64,000 nt of DNA from Antilocapra americana. Lineage: Eukaryota; Chordata; Mammalia; Artiodactyla; Antilocapridae. Position 1 is the stretch's first letter; the number at the start of each line of letters is the position of its first letter. The position numbers and the translations under genes were made by a program. Shown piece by piece: positions 12,325 to 26,328 of the stretch. The notes beneath the pieces were generated by a model. That model saw nothing but the letters and a program-made list of their open reading frames with translations, ran no database searches and was not told where the DNA came from. The DNA lies in NCBI GenBank assembly GCA_007570785.1, contig ML660204.1, positions 1,860,001-1,924,000 of the forward strand, written 5' to 3'.

Positions 12325-14204
12325 CACTGAAGACATGGCTAAGCTTTGTCTGTTCAAAGTTTAGCCTAATAAAAGCCAATTAATCAACTATGAAAAATTA
12401 TCTTGTCAACAAAAGTTTCCCTACTAAAGTCACACTACACTTGCAAACAAAGCCAATTACATGGCTCTGATTGACCTATTCTTTAATAAAATGCAAGGAA
12501 ATGAAAACTTCATTAAATCATCAGGCTAACATATGTACTGTCAAAATCATAAGTTTATTGACATAAATGTAACAGAACTAATTAATTTCAATCAAAACTC
12601 CTTTTGCCCTCTTCAGCCAGTCTCTCCCTCTAATCTCTTCTACTCCATGTGATTTCTGTTTTTCAATCTGGTAACTAAAAAAGAAAATTAGAGGCTTAGT
12701 AAATGGTTCAATATCAGAAAACTACATAAGTCTAATCAGTTATCTGTGCTAAACATATTTTTATGGATCAATTTTTTAGTATAAGAACTGGAATAGATTA
12801 TTCTAAAACTTTCAACAATTTTCAAGGCGTGAAACAGTTCTAGGTCTTTTAACCCTGATATTTACTGGGGGTCTCCATCTTAAAAAAAATAAAAATTGCC
12901 CCTTCCATCCCTAGATCAACCATGGTGAACAAACAAGGCCTCATACTCATCCAGACAGGACAAAGACGAGTTCTACTGTAAACAATGAGGAATGTGCTTA
13001 TACTGCATTGACTACATGATTTAGGACTACTTGTTTAGAGGAAAAGCAGTTGTACAAGGAAAAAACACCTTTGAAACAGTGGCAGAGAATGACCTCTTCT
13101 CAGTAACCAGGCAGCATAAACTAGTAAGAGGATTTGTGGAACAAACTATGTATATAAGCAAACATTCAGTCATACAAACTAGTCCTTTCCTCTTTTCAAA
13201 GTAGCACTGTTTAGAAGGCCAAATGAACACCAAAAAAGCCTGAGTAGTTAATACTATCTGAAATTACTTGTTTCAAATGTTCACGGTTGCTCTTAATTTA
13301 CAATTATCTCTCCTTTCACATCAAGAGCAGAATGTTCACTCATTAAGCATTTATCTAATACTTACTATGTACCAGGAAGCATGCTTGATTGCCAGGAAGG
13401 GATCTTTTCTCTAGGCCCTAGAGAATAAAGAGAAAGTAACTCTGCCCTCCAACAAAGAAAACAGACCATTATAATCACCAGCAATCAGTACTTGAAAGAA
13501 TAAAGTCAGGGTGCTCATGCAGGAATTGAAGGGAACTCAAGTCACCCACCAACTCATTACCTCGCACTCAATAAATATCTGTGGAGTACCTCAATGTTTG
13601 GGAAAGGCAGTCAGGGAAGAAATAACACCTCTACTCAGTTTTGAAGGATGCACAGGAATTATTCAGAGGAAAAACACCAAAACAAGAAATCACAAAGCCC
13701 TTCTTTAAGCAAATCAGAAATTTAAAGACTACAATTTGTATCCCCAAATGACCAAAAGCTGGCACACCCTGTAGTCCTCTCTAAGAAGCATATCAGATTA
13801 ACAATCTTCTAATATCTGATCTAGAAAATACTAGTGCACTCTATTCCACTGTTTAAACTGTGTGTGCCTCTCTCCACTGCCCTGAAACAATGGTTAATTC
13901 ACAACCATTGCACTTGAGATCTCTTTTTTTTCTACTCCTCAAACAAATCCGTTCTACTGTAGAGGTGCCAAGGTCACAAAGCAAAACGCCTAGAAAGGGC
14001 AAGTAGCTAGAGTATGTAGATGATCCTTAAAAGTGTGACTGCTTCTCAGTTTTAAAAATAAGAAATCAAGGTTTTTGCAGGTAACTCCTGTTTTCAGTAA
14101 TGGCGGACTAGGTCAAGTTTCCTACTGAGAACCAAAGAGAATGGCTTTAACACCACCCCCGCCACCTTCCCTCTTCCTCTGCTCATCTCTCTCCCTTTAA
14201 AAAA
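12325..14204. other. Intron 1 sequence without recognised genes
   Basis: Mostly apparently unique. An old dispersed repeat with CATTTATCTAATACTTACTA lies near 13340-13500. No coding potential is supported. Confidence 0.5.
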
Positions 14205-14230
14205 CTTTTTTTTTTTAAAATTAGAGAATA

Positions 14231-14733
<503 letters not shown>

Positions 14734-14747
14734 AAAATTAGAGAATA

Positions 14748-15035
14748 ATTGCTTTATAATAATATGTTGGTTTCTGCCATACATCAGCATGAATCAGCCA
14801 TAGGTATACATATGTCCCCTCCCTCCTGAGCACTGCCCTCATCTCCCTCCCCATTCCACCTTCAAGGTTGTCAGAGCACTGGGTTGAGCTCCCTGGGTCA
14901 AACTGCCAATTCCCACCTGCTATCCAAGATTTTACATAGGGTAATGTGCATGTTTCCATGCTATTCTTACAATTCATTCCACCCCTTCTTTCCCCCACTG
15001 CATCCACAAGTCTGTTCTTTACATCTGACAAACAA
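14748..15035 (-). repeat. Ruminant L1 3' end, antisense
   Basis: The plus strand reads CATACATCAGCATGAATCAG and CATCTCCCTCCCCATTCC, the reversed 3' end of a ruminant L1. The L1 poly(T) start appears to lie at about 14205-14220, so the RPS25 copy landed at its tail. Confidence 0.8.
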
Positions 15036-15691
15036 GCATACAGCCAAAAGTGAAGAGAAAATGAGAACTCAGAGAAGAAAGCAAACGAGGAAGCCCAAAG
15101 GGTCTTTGTTTGATCCCCTAAAAGTAGAATATTGTTCTGACAGAAAGCAAAGTCCCAGGGTTCTGACAAGGTGAGGAGTCATAATAAATAATGAATAGAT
15201 ATTTATTATTAAAAATTTACCAATAATTAGTAAACAGATAAATAAATAAATGGAAGGGAGGAGGGAGGATAAAGACCCTTGTCACAATAAGCTGAGACCT
15301 GAGAGTCACAATCTTAGGGTGAAGTGAACAGGAAGTAAAAGATCCAGGGAAGATTTTCAGTCCTATCTATAGAGGGAATATCTGAGATGAAGCCTGTTTT
15401 AACGTGACGTCTACATTATCTGTGTCCACAGATACCTGACACAAGCAAGTTCTCTGTGGAGAAAAGAACTTTGCTGTGGGCTTCAAATTAATCTTACAAA
15501 TAATTTTTCGAACACAACATGCAGCTTGTAACAGAGTAAGAACTAGCAGAAAAAGAACAAATAACAAAAAAAAACCCTACAGACTTTGGATCTTAGACTC
15601 AAGGAAACAACTACCTTGACTACCCTTACAGAAATGAAATAAACTCCAGACTATCTGCAGGAAACAGAATATTTTAAAAATAGCCAATTTC

Positions 15692-15988
15692 AGGGCTTCC
15701 CTGATGTTCAAGTGGTTAAGAATCCAACTGTCAATGCAGGGGACACGGGTCCGATCTCTGCTCCGGGAAAATCCCACATGCTGTGGAACAGTTAAGCCCA
15801 AATGCCACAACTACTGAGCTCGCATGCTGCAACTACCGAAGCCCATGCACCTAGAGCCTGTGTGCTGCAACAAGAGCAGCCTATGCAATGAGAAGCCTGT
15901 GCACGGCAGCAACGAGGAGCAGCCCCCACTTGCCACAACTAGAGAAAGCCGGCACATAGCAATGAAAACCCAGTGCAACCACAAAAAA
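15692..15988 (+). repeat. CHR-type SINE, near full length
   Basis: It begins GGGCTTCCCTGATGTTCAAG, has a tRNA-like B box (GGGTCCGATCTCTG), a body of the TGCAACTACCGAAGCCC type and an A-rich end. Confidence 0.88.
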
Positions 15989-16029
15989 AGTGAGATACAC
16001 TATATATTAAGACAGTCAAATTAAAAAAG

Positions 16030-16440
16030 AAGACAGCACCAAAAGCTGGTGAGGATGTAACAGAAACTAAATTAGAGCAACAGAAACTGACTGACTTCTG
16101 GTGAGAATACAACATGGTGTAGGAGCCTTGAAAAGATTTGATCACTGATTACACAGTTACATAAACACTTGCCATAAACTCAGCATCCCCCCCACCAGGT
16201 ATTCACTCAAGTGGAGGTACGTCCACACAAAAACCTGTATACAAATGTAGACAGCAGCTTTACTCATAACTGCCAAAAAAAAAGGGAAACAACCAAGATA
16301 TCTAGGAGGTGAATGGATAAACAAACGGTATATGTGTAATCACACAATGGAAAACAAGTTATTGATTTGTACAACGTGGATGAATATTAAATATACTTTG
16401 TTAAGTCAAGGAACCAGATCCAAAAAGCTAGATGTTGTTT
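16030..16440 (+). repeat. Old L1 fragment
   Basis: Sense L1 ORF2 end and 3' UTR phrases include AGCTGGTGAGGATGTAACAG and GTGAATGGATAAACAAACGG. It is strongly diverged. Confidence 0.6.
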
Positions 16441-16959
16441 GTTTCCAGTAAGACATACTGAAAAAGACAGAACAGGAATGACTGACACACAGAAATGCAA
16501 CTGTTCTGTTTACTATTAACTTGCTACTCTAAGTATTCTCAAAACCCACAGAACTGTCCACGACAGAGAGTGGACATTACTGGTTGCAAATTCCTAGCTC
16601 TGACCTCTGAGAGCACCTAGAAGCTGTGCTAATAAGTAGCAACAAGAATAAGTACCATCCAAACCTTGGTTTCTCAATACCTTTCTCCAATAAAAGGAAT
16701 GAGGGCTCTTTAGAGAAATGGCTGATTCTAGGATTGAGTCAGGGAATACACAAGAAAAAGGACATAGCTGGTAAAAACTGAAATACAGTCCACAATGTAA
16801 TTAACAGTATTGTATCAGTGCTAATTTCTTAGTTTAATAAAGTGTCATGATTATGTGATATGTTAACATTAGGGGAAGCTGGGTGAAGGGTATGTGAGGA
16901 TTCTATCTTTGCAACTCTTGTAAGTCTAAAATTATTTCCAATTAAGTTAAATACAGACA

Positions 16960-17458
16960 ATACTAGGTGCGAGAGAGATATGGAACAACTGAATACTCTC
17001 TTACACTACTAGTGGGAATGCAAACTCCTATAGCAAAGCCCTTCTGGAAACAGTTTGGCAGTTCTTAGAAAGTTACAAATTTTCATATAACTTGGCAACT
17101 CTACCATGTTCATAAAGCCTATACAAGTGCATTTACAGCAGCTCAACTCATAATCACCAAAAAAATCTTAAATGGATAAGCAAACTGTTATCCATCCATA
17201 CAGTGGAATTCTAATTAACGATAAAAAGGAACTGACTATTGACATATATAATTTCAATGAATCTCGAAAGCAATATGCTGAATTAAAGAAGCCAGTTTTC
17301 AAATTATATATTGCCTGATTCCATTTATATAACATTTTCAAAAAGATAAAACTATAACAACTGAGAATAGAATAGTGGTTGCCAGAGAATAGCGGTGGGA
17401 GGCTGGGTAATATGGGGAGGTGATGTAACTGTTCTGTGTCTTGGTTGTGATGGTGGTT
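16960..17458 (+). repeat. Old L1 fragment
   Basis: Sense L1 phrases include CTACTAGTGGGAATGCAAAC and CCATACAGTGGAATTCTAAT, leading up to a Bov-tA insertion. Confidence 0.7.
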
Positions 17459-17662
17459 ACTTCCCTTGTGGCTCAGACAGTAAAGAATCTGCCTGCAAGG
17501 CAGGAGACCTGGGTCTGCTCCCTGGGTCGGGAAGATTCCCTGAAGGGAATGGCCACTCACTACAGTATTCTTGCCTGGAGAATTCCATGGACAGAGGAGC
17601 CTGGCATGGCTTCACAGTCCATGAAGTTGCAAAGGGTCGGATACAACTGAGTGACTAACACA
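17459..17662 (+). repeat. Bov-tA SINE
   Basis: The forward element begins ACTTCCCTTGTGGCTCAGAC, with an A box, a degraded B box and the 3' part ending AGGGTCGGATACAACTGAGT. Confidence 0.92.
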
Positions 17663-18739
17663 CAGAAAGGAATCAGCTTTATTGTATATTAATTAAAAAA
17701 ATAAAATTAAAAAATGGGGAAAATCCTATCATATGCTGTATCCTAAAACATAGGATAGCATGAGGAACAAATTTGAAATATTGAGAGGAAAAAGACTTAG
17801 CAAAGCTAATGCAAGAAGAAATTAAAATCCTGAATATCTAGCCATTTCCATTTCAATCAGTATGATAACTGGCTATCAGTTTTCAACTTCCTTTCCATCC
17901 TAATGTCTTCCTACTGCATAGCTTAATATTTCTATAATACTTTTATTTATCACAGTGCCTAAGCCATGCTGAATATGTTTCATGAATATTTGATTAACTG
18001 ATATTAAGACAGTAACAGGCAATATATTGGCAAAAATCAAACCTGTTTGTGTTATGGATCTGCTCCACTTCAACACTGAGAAAAGCAGTTTGGCTGTATA
18101 GTGGATATTTGATCTGTAGCTGATTTTAAAGTTGCTCTTCAGTCTTACATGTAAATTTTATCACACACATCACTAATACCAGAGGTAAAACAGTCATACT
18201 ATCACTTCCTAATGAGATGTGAATTTAGTCAATATGTGTGGGAGATGTTTCTTTAGAGCCATGAGCTTTTATGAGCCATGTAATTTACCCATGTGACGAG
18301 CACCCTTGATAAAACTACAGAAACAATATAATACTCTGTTACTGAAAAACATGAACCTTGGATTTATCAGGCCTCATGAGGTGGTAGAAAGAACTGGAAC
18401 ATTTGAGCCATTAAGACCAAATATGGCCCTGGGACTGTCATTTAACCTATCTGATTTCACTGAGGAAACTGCAGGATATAAGGAGTAATATTCTCTCCCT
18501 CTCCCCTCCTTTACTATCATGGAGGTAGGTTACCTAGGAGACAACCATAGTTCCTGCAAATGATCAATAAGCAATAAAAAATAGGGTGGGTTGTTCTAGA
18601 CTTGCCAACAACAGATAATAGGTTGGAAACAGGACAGCAAACATTCTCTATCCAGCTTCCAAATCTAAAGAAATGTGAATGCCTATGCCTATACTGTTTC
18701 TTGGGATTTCAAATTATCACTTTTGAACATAACAAGCCC

Positions 18740-18946
18740 AGTGAAAGTGAAAGTCACTCAGTCATATCCAACTCTGCAACCCCATGGGCTTAGCCTGCCA
18801 AGCTCCTTTCCATGGAATTCTCCAGGCAAGAATACTGGAGTGGGTAGCCATTCCTTTCTCCAGGGGATCTTCCCAACTCAGGGATCGAACCCAGGTCTCC
18901 TGCACTGCAGGCTGATTCTTAACCAGCTGGGCCACCAAGGAAGCCC
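18740..18946 (-). repeat. Bov-tA SINE
   Basis: The reversed element starts GTGAAAGTGAAAGTCACTCA and ends GGCCACCAAGGAAGCCC. It has an intact-looking B box complement, GGGATCGAACCC. Confidence 0.94.
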
Positions 18947-19084
18947 AAGACCCACGCAATATCTTTCCCATGTTACAGTAGGTGAATCTGAACAACTTTT
19001 ACAATGTCACAAAGGGGAAGTGATTTTAAAATATTCAGTCTAGATTCAAAACCTATTCATTCTGCTTTACAGCAAACATATATA

Positions 19085-19560
19085 TCCTATTTAGCTCACA
19101 TAGTCTCTTTTCTTCCAGTTTTTAAAGCTGAGATAAAATCCATACAACATCACATCCATCATTTTAAGCTACACAATTCAGTGGTTTTCTGAATGTTTTT
19201 AACATGCAACCATCTGATTGCAACCATATGATCGCCTTCACCTCCAAAGAAAACAAACATCCCATAGTAGTCACTCCTAATAACTCCCCCCCCCCCACAT
19301 CTTAATAACTATTCATCTGCTTTCTGTCTCTATAGATTTGCCTATTCTGGACATTTCATTAAAGCAGAATCACACAATACATAACCCTGTGTGTCTGGCT
19401 TCTTTCACTTAGCATGTTTTCAAGGTTCATTCATGATGTAGCTTTACAATAGTTCATCCCTTTTTACGGCTGAATCCACTGTAAGGATATACCACATTTT
19501 GTTCATCCATTCATCAGGTGATGGCCATTATGACTAACGCTGCTATGAACATTCCTATGC
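19085..19560 (-). repeat. Old L1 3' end, antisense
   Basis: It contains reversed L1 phrases such as TTCACTTAGCATGTTTTCAA and GTTCATCCATTCATCAGG. A run of 10 C lies at about 19287-19296. Confidence 0.72.
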
Positions 19561-20454
19561 AAATTTCCCAGTGTGTTTAAAAAGTGAATCAGCTATTAAG
19601 TTGAATTATGTGTTAAAGATTTTTGTGATAAATAATTAGTATTTTTAAGTGTGACTTGGTTGCCAACACTAAAAAGCAAATTAATGTTCAGTTTCTTATA
19701 AGAAGAAATGAGAAAAGGTAGGTAGGTCTCTCTTTTTGGTAACAATGTTTCTGCATACCTGCACTGACCACATCACTTTGGATCTGCCGACTGTGATTAT
19801 CCAGTCAAAGATGCCATAGGTAAACCTGGACAATTCTATACATTTATCTTACTGGCCTGACTCCTGCAGGTATTTCAGTTAGCAATCCCTGACCTATACT
19901 AAACATATAAATTTATAAATATATAAATAAATTTAAAACTATTTAAAAAAGATACTAGGGAAAATATGGGCAAAGAAAATGTTCAGCATAATCAGATGCA
20001 ACAGTAATAAGCCCATTTAACCTCTCAATTTAAGACCATTTGCTCCTTGATTTAGTTTCCATTATTAGTTCAATTAGAGCTTAAAAAACAAAAATCATGG
20101 AGTAGTTTGCAGTATGCTTTCTGCCAATCAGGAAATACAGAACTGACTACATTTATAGAAAATTTTCAATGATCAAGACTCTCCTTGCTCCGTACACCAA
20201 CAGCATCCTTTACTTACCTCTTCCATTTAGCACTGTCACTGTACTGTTTACACATCTGTCGCCCTAACTAAACAAAGCTTCAAAGGCAGAGAATATTGCC
20301 TTTCCATCCTCAGGAGTCTAAAACAGAAGCTGACATACAGAATATTGTGCAGAAATGTTTTTTGGATACTGTGACACCTAAGGAATAAAAAACAAAGCAA
20401 GAGGTATAATTCTCCCAGACCACAGACAATACTACATATGTATATATGTATGTA

Positions 20455-20650
20455 TGTGTTAGTCGCTCAGTCGTGTCTGACTCTTTGCGACCTCATGGAC
20501 TGTAGCCTGCCTCTGTCCATTGGATTCTCCAGGCAAGAATATTGGAGTGGCTTACCATTCCCTTCTCTAGGGGATCTTCCCAACCCAGAGATTGAACCTG
20601 CGTCTCCTGCTTTGCAGGCAGATTCTTTGCAGTCTGAGCCAGAGGGAAGC
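20455..20650 (-). repeat. Bov-tA SINE
   Basis: The reversed element starts GTGTTAGTCGCTCAGTCGTG. It contains GGGGATCTTCCCAACCCAGA and ends AGTCTGAGCCAGAGGGAAGC. A short TATG repeat precedes it. Confidence 0.92.
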
Positions 20651-21265
20651 AGACAATACTACAAAGCTACAATAATCAAAAGAGTGTGGTTTTGATACAA
20701 AACCAGACATATGGATCAACGTAACAGAATAGAGCCCAGAGATAAAGCCACACACCTACAGCCAATTAATCCTTGACAAAGCTGGCAAGAATATAAAACG
20801 GAAAAGAGTCTCTTCAGCAAATGGTGCTGGGAAAGTAAATCAATGAAGTTAGACCACACCCTCACACTATGCACAAAAATAAATTCAAAATGCTTTATAG
20901 ACTTAAACATAAGACACACTATAAAACTCCTAGAAGAAAACAAAGGCAAAATACACTCTGACATGAATTGTACCAGTATTTTCTTCGGTCAGTCTCCCAA
21001 GGCAAAAGAAACAAAAACAAAAACGGGACCTAATCAGATGTATGTCTTTGCATAGCAAAGGAAAAGAGCAACAACAAAAGAAACTGAAAAACCAAAATCA
21101 AAACAAAACAAGAAAAAACAATTTAAGGAATGGGAGAAAATATTTACAAATGATGCAAACTGACATGAGCTTAATCTCCAAAATATACAGTTCATACAAC
21201 TCAACAACAGCAAAAACAAACAGACCTTAACAGACATTTCTCCAAAGACATACAAATGGCTAGTG

Positions 21266-21489
21266 TGTGCATGCATGCTAAGTCACTTTAGTTGTGTCTG
21301 ACTCTGCGACCGTAGGGACTGTAAACCACCAGGCCCCTCTGTCCATGGGATTCTCAGAAAAGAATAATGGAGTGGGGTGCCATGCCCTCCTCCAAGGAAT
21401 TTTCTCAACCAAGGGATCACACTTGCATCTCTATGTCTCCTGCATTAGCAGGTGGGTTCTTTACCACTAGTACCATCTGGGAAGCCCTA
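21266..21489 (-). repeat. Bov-tA SINE nested in L1
   Basis: The reversed, diverged element reads CTAAGTCACTTTAGTTGTGT and ends ACCATCTGGGAAGCCC. L1 sequence resumes directly after it. Confidence 0.88.
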
Positions 21490-22036
21490 GAGATGACCAG
21501 TAGATACATGAAAAGATGCTCAACATCACTAGTTACTAGAGAAATGCAAATCAAAACTACAATGAGGTACCACCTCACACTGGTCAGAATGGCCATCATT
21601 AAAAAGCCTACAAATAACAAATTCTGGAGAGGGTGTGAAGGGAACCCTCCTATGTTATAGGTGAAAACATAAGTTGATACAGCCATTATAGAAAACAGTA
21701 TGGCAGTTTCTCAGAAAACTGAAAATAGAATGATCTAGCAATCCTACTCCTCGGTATATACCTGGACAAAACTGTAATTCAAAAAGATACATGCAACTCT
21801 ATATTCATAGCAGCACTATTCACAATAGCCAAAACATGGAAACAACCTAAATGTCGATCAACAGATGAAAGGATAAAGAAGATGCAGTACATATATACAC
21901 AATGGAATACTATTCAGCCATAAAAATGACATATGCAGCCACATGGATGCAAGATTATTAAAACTAAGAGAAGTAAGCCAGAAAGACAAATATGACATCA
22001 GTTATACGTGGAATCCAAAATATGGCACAAATGAAA

Positions 22037-22227
22037 GTGACAGTGAAATTGCTCAGTCGTGTCCAACTCTTTGCAACCCCATGGACTGTAGCCTACCAGG
22101 TTCCTCCATCCATGGGATTTTTCAGGCAAGAATACTGGAATGGGTTGCCATTTCCTTTTCCAGGAGATCTTCCGACCCAGGGACTAAACCCAGGTCTCCC
22201 GCATTGTAGGTAGACGCTTTACTGTTT
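22037..22227 (-). repeat. Bov-tA SINE nested in L1
   Basis: The reversed element has a 19-bp target-site duplication of L1 sequence (AAATATGGCACAAATGAAA at 22018-22036 and 22228-22246). This gives exact insertion limits. Confidence 0.94.
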
Positions 22228-22852
22228 AAATATGGCACAAATGAAACTATCTACAAAACAGTGAAAGACTCATAGACACAGAGATCAGACTTGTGGTTGC
22301 CAAGGAAGAGGGGGGAAGGAAGAGGGATGGGCTGGGAATCTGGGGTTGGTAGATGCAACCTACATCTGGAATGGATAAACAAGGTTCTACTGTATATCAC
22401 AGGCAACTATATTTAATCTCCTGGGATAAACCATAATGGAAAAGAATAGTAAAAAAAAAAAATGCATATGTATGTAAAACTGAGTCACTCTGCTGTGCAG
22501 CAGAGATTGGCACAACACTGCAAATTAACTATACTCCAATTAAAAAAATACTGTGAAAAGTGATAAATCATACAAACGTTACTGTATTAAAAATAATAAA
22601 AAGGGGAAACTGTTATTTGGACTAAACAAATTATTTCAAATTGGAGTTCATCAATGAGATTGGAAGTTCCTAAATAAAGTAATACAAAGTAGCGTGTGCA
22701 GTATATTTTTTGAAATAAAGGCTTGTAGCTTTCACTACAAGCTCAGATAAATCTGTAAAGCCCAGCAGAATTAAGAATTGCTAAGTTAGACAAAAGAAGA
22801 GGTACATTTTTAACACTGTAAAATATCAATTTTTAAAAGTTAACTTGATGGG

Positions 22853-22980
22853 AATTCCCTGGTGGTCCAGTGGTTAGGACTCCACGCTTCTACTGCAGAC
22901 GGGTTTGATCCCTGGTTGGGGAGAGGCTGCAGGCTGCACAGCATGGTCAAAAAGGGCAGAGCGGGTAGGGGAAGAAGCCT
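22853..22980 (+). repeat. CHR-type SINE, short
   Basis: It begins GGGAATTCCCTGGTGGTCCA, with the B box GGTTTGATCCC, and ends near GCACAGCATGGTCAAAAAGG. Confidence 0.86.
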
Positions 22981-22989
22981 AGTTCTTAA

Positions 22990-24240
22990 TTTACATAAAT
23001 ATTAAACAATTAAAAATTTTAAGTTAGATATATCCCATTCTTTCCCAAAGGAAGAGGGGAAGACAATGTATCCTAGGTTTCAATTTTTGTTAAAGCAGGA
23101 GACCCATGCCTGATGAATGATTAACAAAGTGTCAACTCCCAGAAAAGATACAGTGGCATTCAGAGTCAGATGAGGACACACCGACTTTATACACAGGAAT
23201 TTGTTTCACATTATTGTTTAAAAAAATAAGAACTCAAATTTCTTCACAAGTGCCCAAACTCTTAATTGTTTAGTCTCACATTTTAAAGTATATCCCCTGA
23301 ATTATATGTGGAAAGGGAACTAATTGCTTGAGGATTAGAAAGATACACTTTAAAATGGTCTTTTCTAAACTTAAAATCACAACTATTTTCAGATCGGCAT
23401 CCCCTCGAACCTTAAAACTGTTACGATACTCAATTACTGAACTTTCTCAACTAGTGCTTACGTGTAGCCTTTTAAAAACTCAAAACACAATGAGAAAATA
23501 GTATTTGTAGCAATGGATAAATGATGAAGACTTTTGGACCTAAGGTCACTGGTTTGGAGGCCCTGTACTCTGCCCAAATGACCTGAAGGCTGAGGGGACC
23601 AATTCAAATCTCAGCATTTCTGTAACTCTCCCTAACATAGTCCACTGGCTGAAAAATTCTGATTTAACTAAAGAGATCATGAGCTGAATAGTCAAAATCC
23701 ATGCAGTAGGCTGAGAACACTTTTCATACTGCTCCTATATTTGAAGAGATACACAATTTATCTTTTGCAGCTTTCAAGTACAGTTCATTAATATACTACC
23801 ATCTCTTCTGGGAGGTCATCCATTCAGAGGTCACTGGCACAAGAAAACCAAAACAATAAACACAACCTAAACATCCTAACCCTATAGCTTGAAAGAATCA
23901 GCCAAAAGAAAGCAGGGTAATGGTGGAAATAAATGACAAATGAAGCGATCTTCTTCCTCAGTTTTAAAATGATTCTCCCTCATCTATCAAACTAATGCCA
24001 TAAGTAACGGTGTCTTATTCTTTCAATTGGGGAAAAATACAGAGGTGAAAAAGTTAACAATTTAGCTCCTTGACAGTTCACCATACCCACTCCAACCCTC
24101 AAATTCCAAGATTCCAAGTACACACTGAAAAGCAAGAAAACTACCTGGTTCAAAGCTAACAGTGTAAGTTTTTTTAGATCCTGTTAAGGGTCTGAATTTG
24201 GAATATAAACTTCATAATAACACCTGATATAATCCTAACA
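22990..24240. other. Intron 1 sequence without recognised genes
   Basis: Apparently unique AT-rich sequence; no gene or clear repeat is recognised. Confidence 0.5.
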
Positions 24241-24241
24241 A

Positions 24242-24562
24242 GGGCTTCCCTGATAGCTCAGTTGATAAAGAATCCACCTGCAATGCAGGAGACCTCGGTT
24301 TGATTCCTGGGTCGGGAAGACCCACTGGAGAAGGGATAGGCTACCCATGCAGGTATTCTTGGGCTTTCCTGTGGCTCAGCTTGTAAAGAATCTGCCTGCA
24401 ATGTGGGAGACCTGGGTTCAATCGCTGGGTTGGGAAGATTTCCTGGGGAAGGAAAAGGCTACCCACTCCAGTATTTTAGCCTAGAGTATCCCATGGGCAG
24501 AGGAACCTGGTGGGGTACAGTTCATAAGATCGCAGAATCGGACATGACTGAGCAATTAACAC
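24242..24562 (+). repeat. Bov-tA SINE, dimer-like
   Basis: Two tRNA-like heads lie head to tail, GGGCTTCCCTGATAGCTCAG at 24243 and GGGCTTTCCTGTGGCTCAGC near 24361. A single Bov-tA 3' body follows, ending TCGGACATGACTGAGC. Confidence 0.88.
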
Positions 24563-25798
24563 TATACTACTCTAGCACATACAAATATTTCTGAATCATT
24601 CTGCTGTATACCTGAAATATTATTAATCAACTACACTTTAATAATACCAAAATCAAACATCCGCAAACAGTTTGATCTGAATTAACACAGTTCTACCTCA
24701 AACACTTGAGCTTAATAACTATCATTTTGAATGTCTCTTATAAACCAGACATGGTATTAGATGTAGATTCCCATTTTAGAAATAAACATGGATTCAGAGG
24801 ATAAATAATCTGCCAAATATAACAGGACTACTAAGTAACTGAGGCCAGATTGGAACCCAAGTCAAATCTTATGTTTCAAAGCCTAAATAGAGATTATTTT
24901 TACTAATTTAACACTATTTCCCCAATTCTGCACACTGATTCAACAACAGCCTATCATTTGTAATACTACAATGAAATGGATTTCTTTAAATTTGGAGGCA
25001 AGGTGAGGGGTGAGAGATGTGAGTTTCTACAATCTGGAGTCTTCCTTATTCTCTTACCTGAACGGGCTGGCCACAACGTCACAGTGGTATACAAAATCAG
25101 ATTTGAAAAGATGGGACAACTCCCAAGGTAGATGGCTATTTGTATTCATTCTATACAGAGTCATAAATATACAGAGGACTGTAAGTGCTGATGAAGACAG
25201 GTTTCTGCTATGCCTAAGGGGATGTGTATGATTTAAGAATACAGAGCAAAGAAAACAAGTTAGTGGATTACCTGAGTGAGCAAGACACAGATGTTAATGG
25301 AGGAAAAAGTTCTCCTCCAAACATATCCCTAACACACAATACACAAGTTAATTCCCAAACTGTGAGCAAAGAACCATCAGGAATAAGATCTCTGATTCCA
25401 GGTTCACAGGTCCATAGGTGAGTAAACTTTGAACTTTCCCCAAGTCTGAGATGGAAAGAGTCACTTTTCTATCTAGAAGCAACAGAACCCTAGATTCACC
25501 AAGACTAGATAACACCCTGACCATGTTCACTGTAGATGAGTAACTGAGGCAATCTACACTGGGCACGAGTTACATAGTGACCCACCCTTAAGCAGCAATT
25601 CAGTACCTCACCCAGCCAACAGGCCACATCAGAAACAGGAAGTATAGGTCAAAAGGCCTCACTGAAAAACAAGAACTCCTGGCAGCAGAAAATGAAAATT
25701 AAGAGTATCGGCACTGGCAATGAATACACAGTTTTCACTGATAGGGAAGGAAAAGGTATCTGGCATTTTATAAATTATCTCCTTTAAATTTCAGTTGT

Positions 25799-26065
25799 GA
25801 AGTGAAAAGTCGCTCAGTTGTATCTGACTCTTTGCGACCCGAATTCTCTAGGCCAGAGAATTTCTTCTCCAGGGGATCTTCCGAACCCAGGGATTGAACC
25901 CAAATCTCCCACATTGCAGGCAGATTCTTTACCAGCTTGAGCCACAGGGAAGCCAAGAATACTAGAGTGGGTAGCCCAGCCTTTCTTCAGCGGATCTTCC
26001 GGACCCAGGAATCAAACCAGGGTCTCCTGCATTGCAGGCGGATTCTTTACCAACCGAGCTGTAAC
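25799..26065 (-). repeat. Bov-tA SINE, dimer-like
   Basis: The reversed copy contains two tRNA-like head complements, each with GCAGATTCTTTACC or GCGGATTCTTTACC, after one body beginning GTGAAAAGTCGCTCAGTTG. Confidence 0.86.
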
Positions 26066-26084
26066 TAGCTGGTGCTTTAGTTAT

Positions 26085-26290
26085 TAATCCTCACAAGAAT
26101 ATTCTGAGGAAAGTAAGTACTGACGCCGATTTTATAGATGAAGGAACAGAAGGCTATTAAATAAGTTGCCCAAGGTAGTTGTTATCCCAATTGCAGAGAT
26201 GACAAAATCCAGGCTTAAGAGTTAAGTAAACTAGGTTACTCAACCCAAATTTGGTCTCATTCCAAAGCTGAAGCTCTTTCCAACTATCCT
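26085..26290 (-). repeat. MIR-like SINE, antisense
   Basis: The diverged core reads TTTTATAGATGAAGGAACAG and AAGTTGCCCAAGGTAG. Confidence 0.55.
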
Positions 26291-26328
26291 GCTGCCTCCC
26301 TCCCTTAGTTCCCCCAGTCATCTTTCTT

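Larger units (their letters stand above)
20651..22560 (+). repeat. L1 LINE ORF2 3' end and 3' UTR, with nested SINEs
   Basis: Sense L1 ORF2 phrases include CTACAATAATCAAAAGAGTG and AAATGGTGCTGGGAAAGT. It runs through the 3' UTR to an A-rich end, and many stops break the ORF. Two Bov-tA SINEs interrupt it, at 21266-21489 and 22037-22227. Confidence 0.88.
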
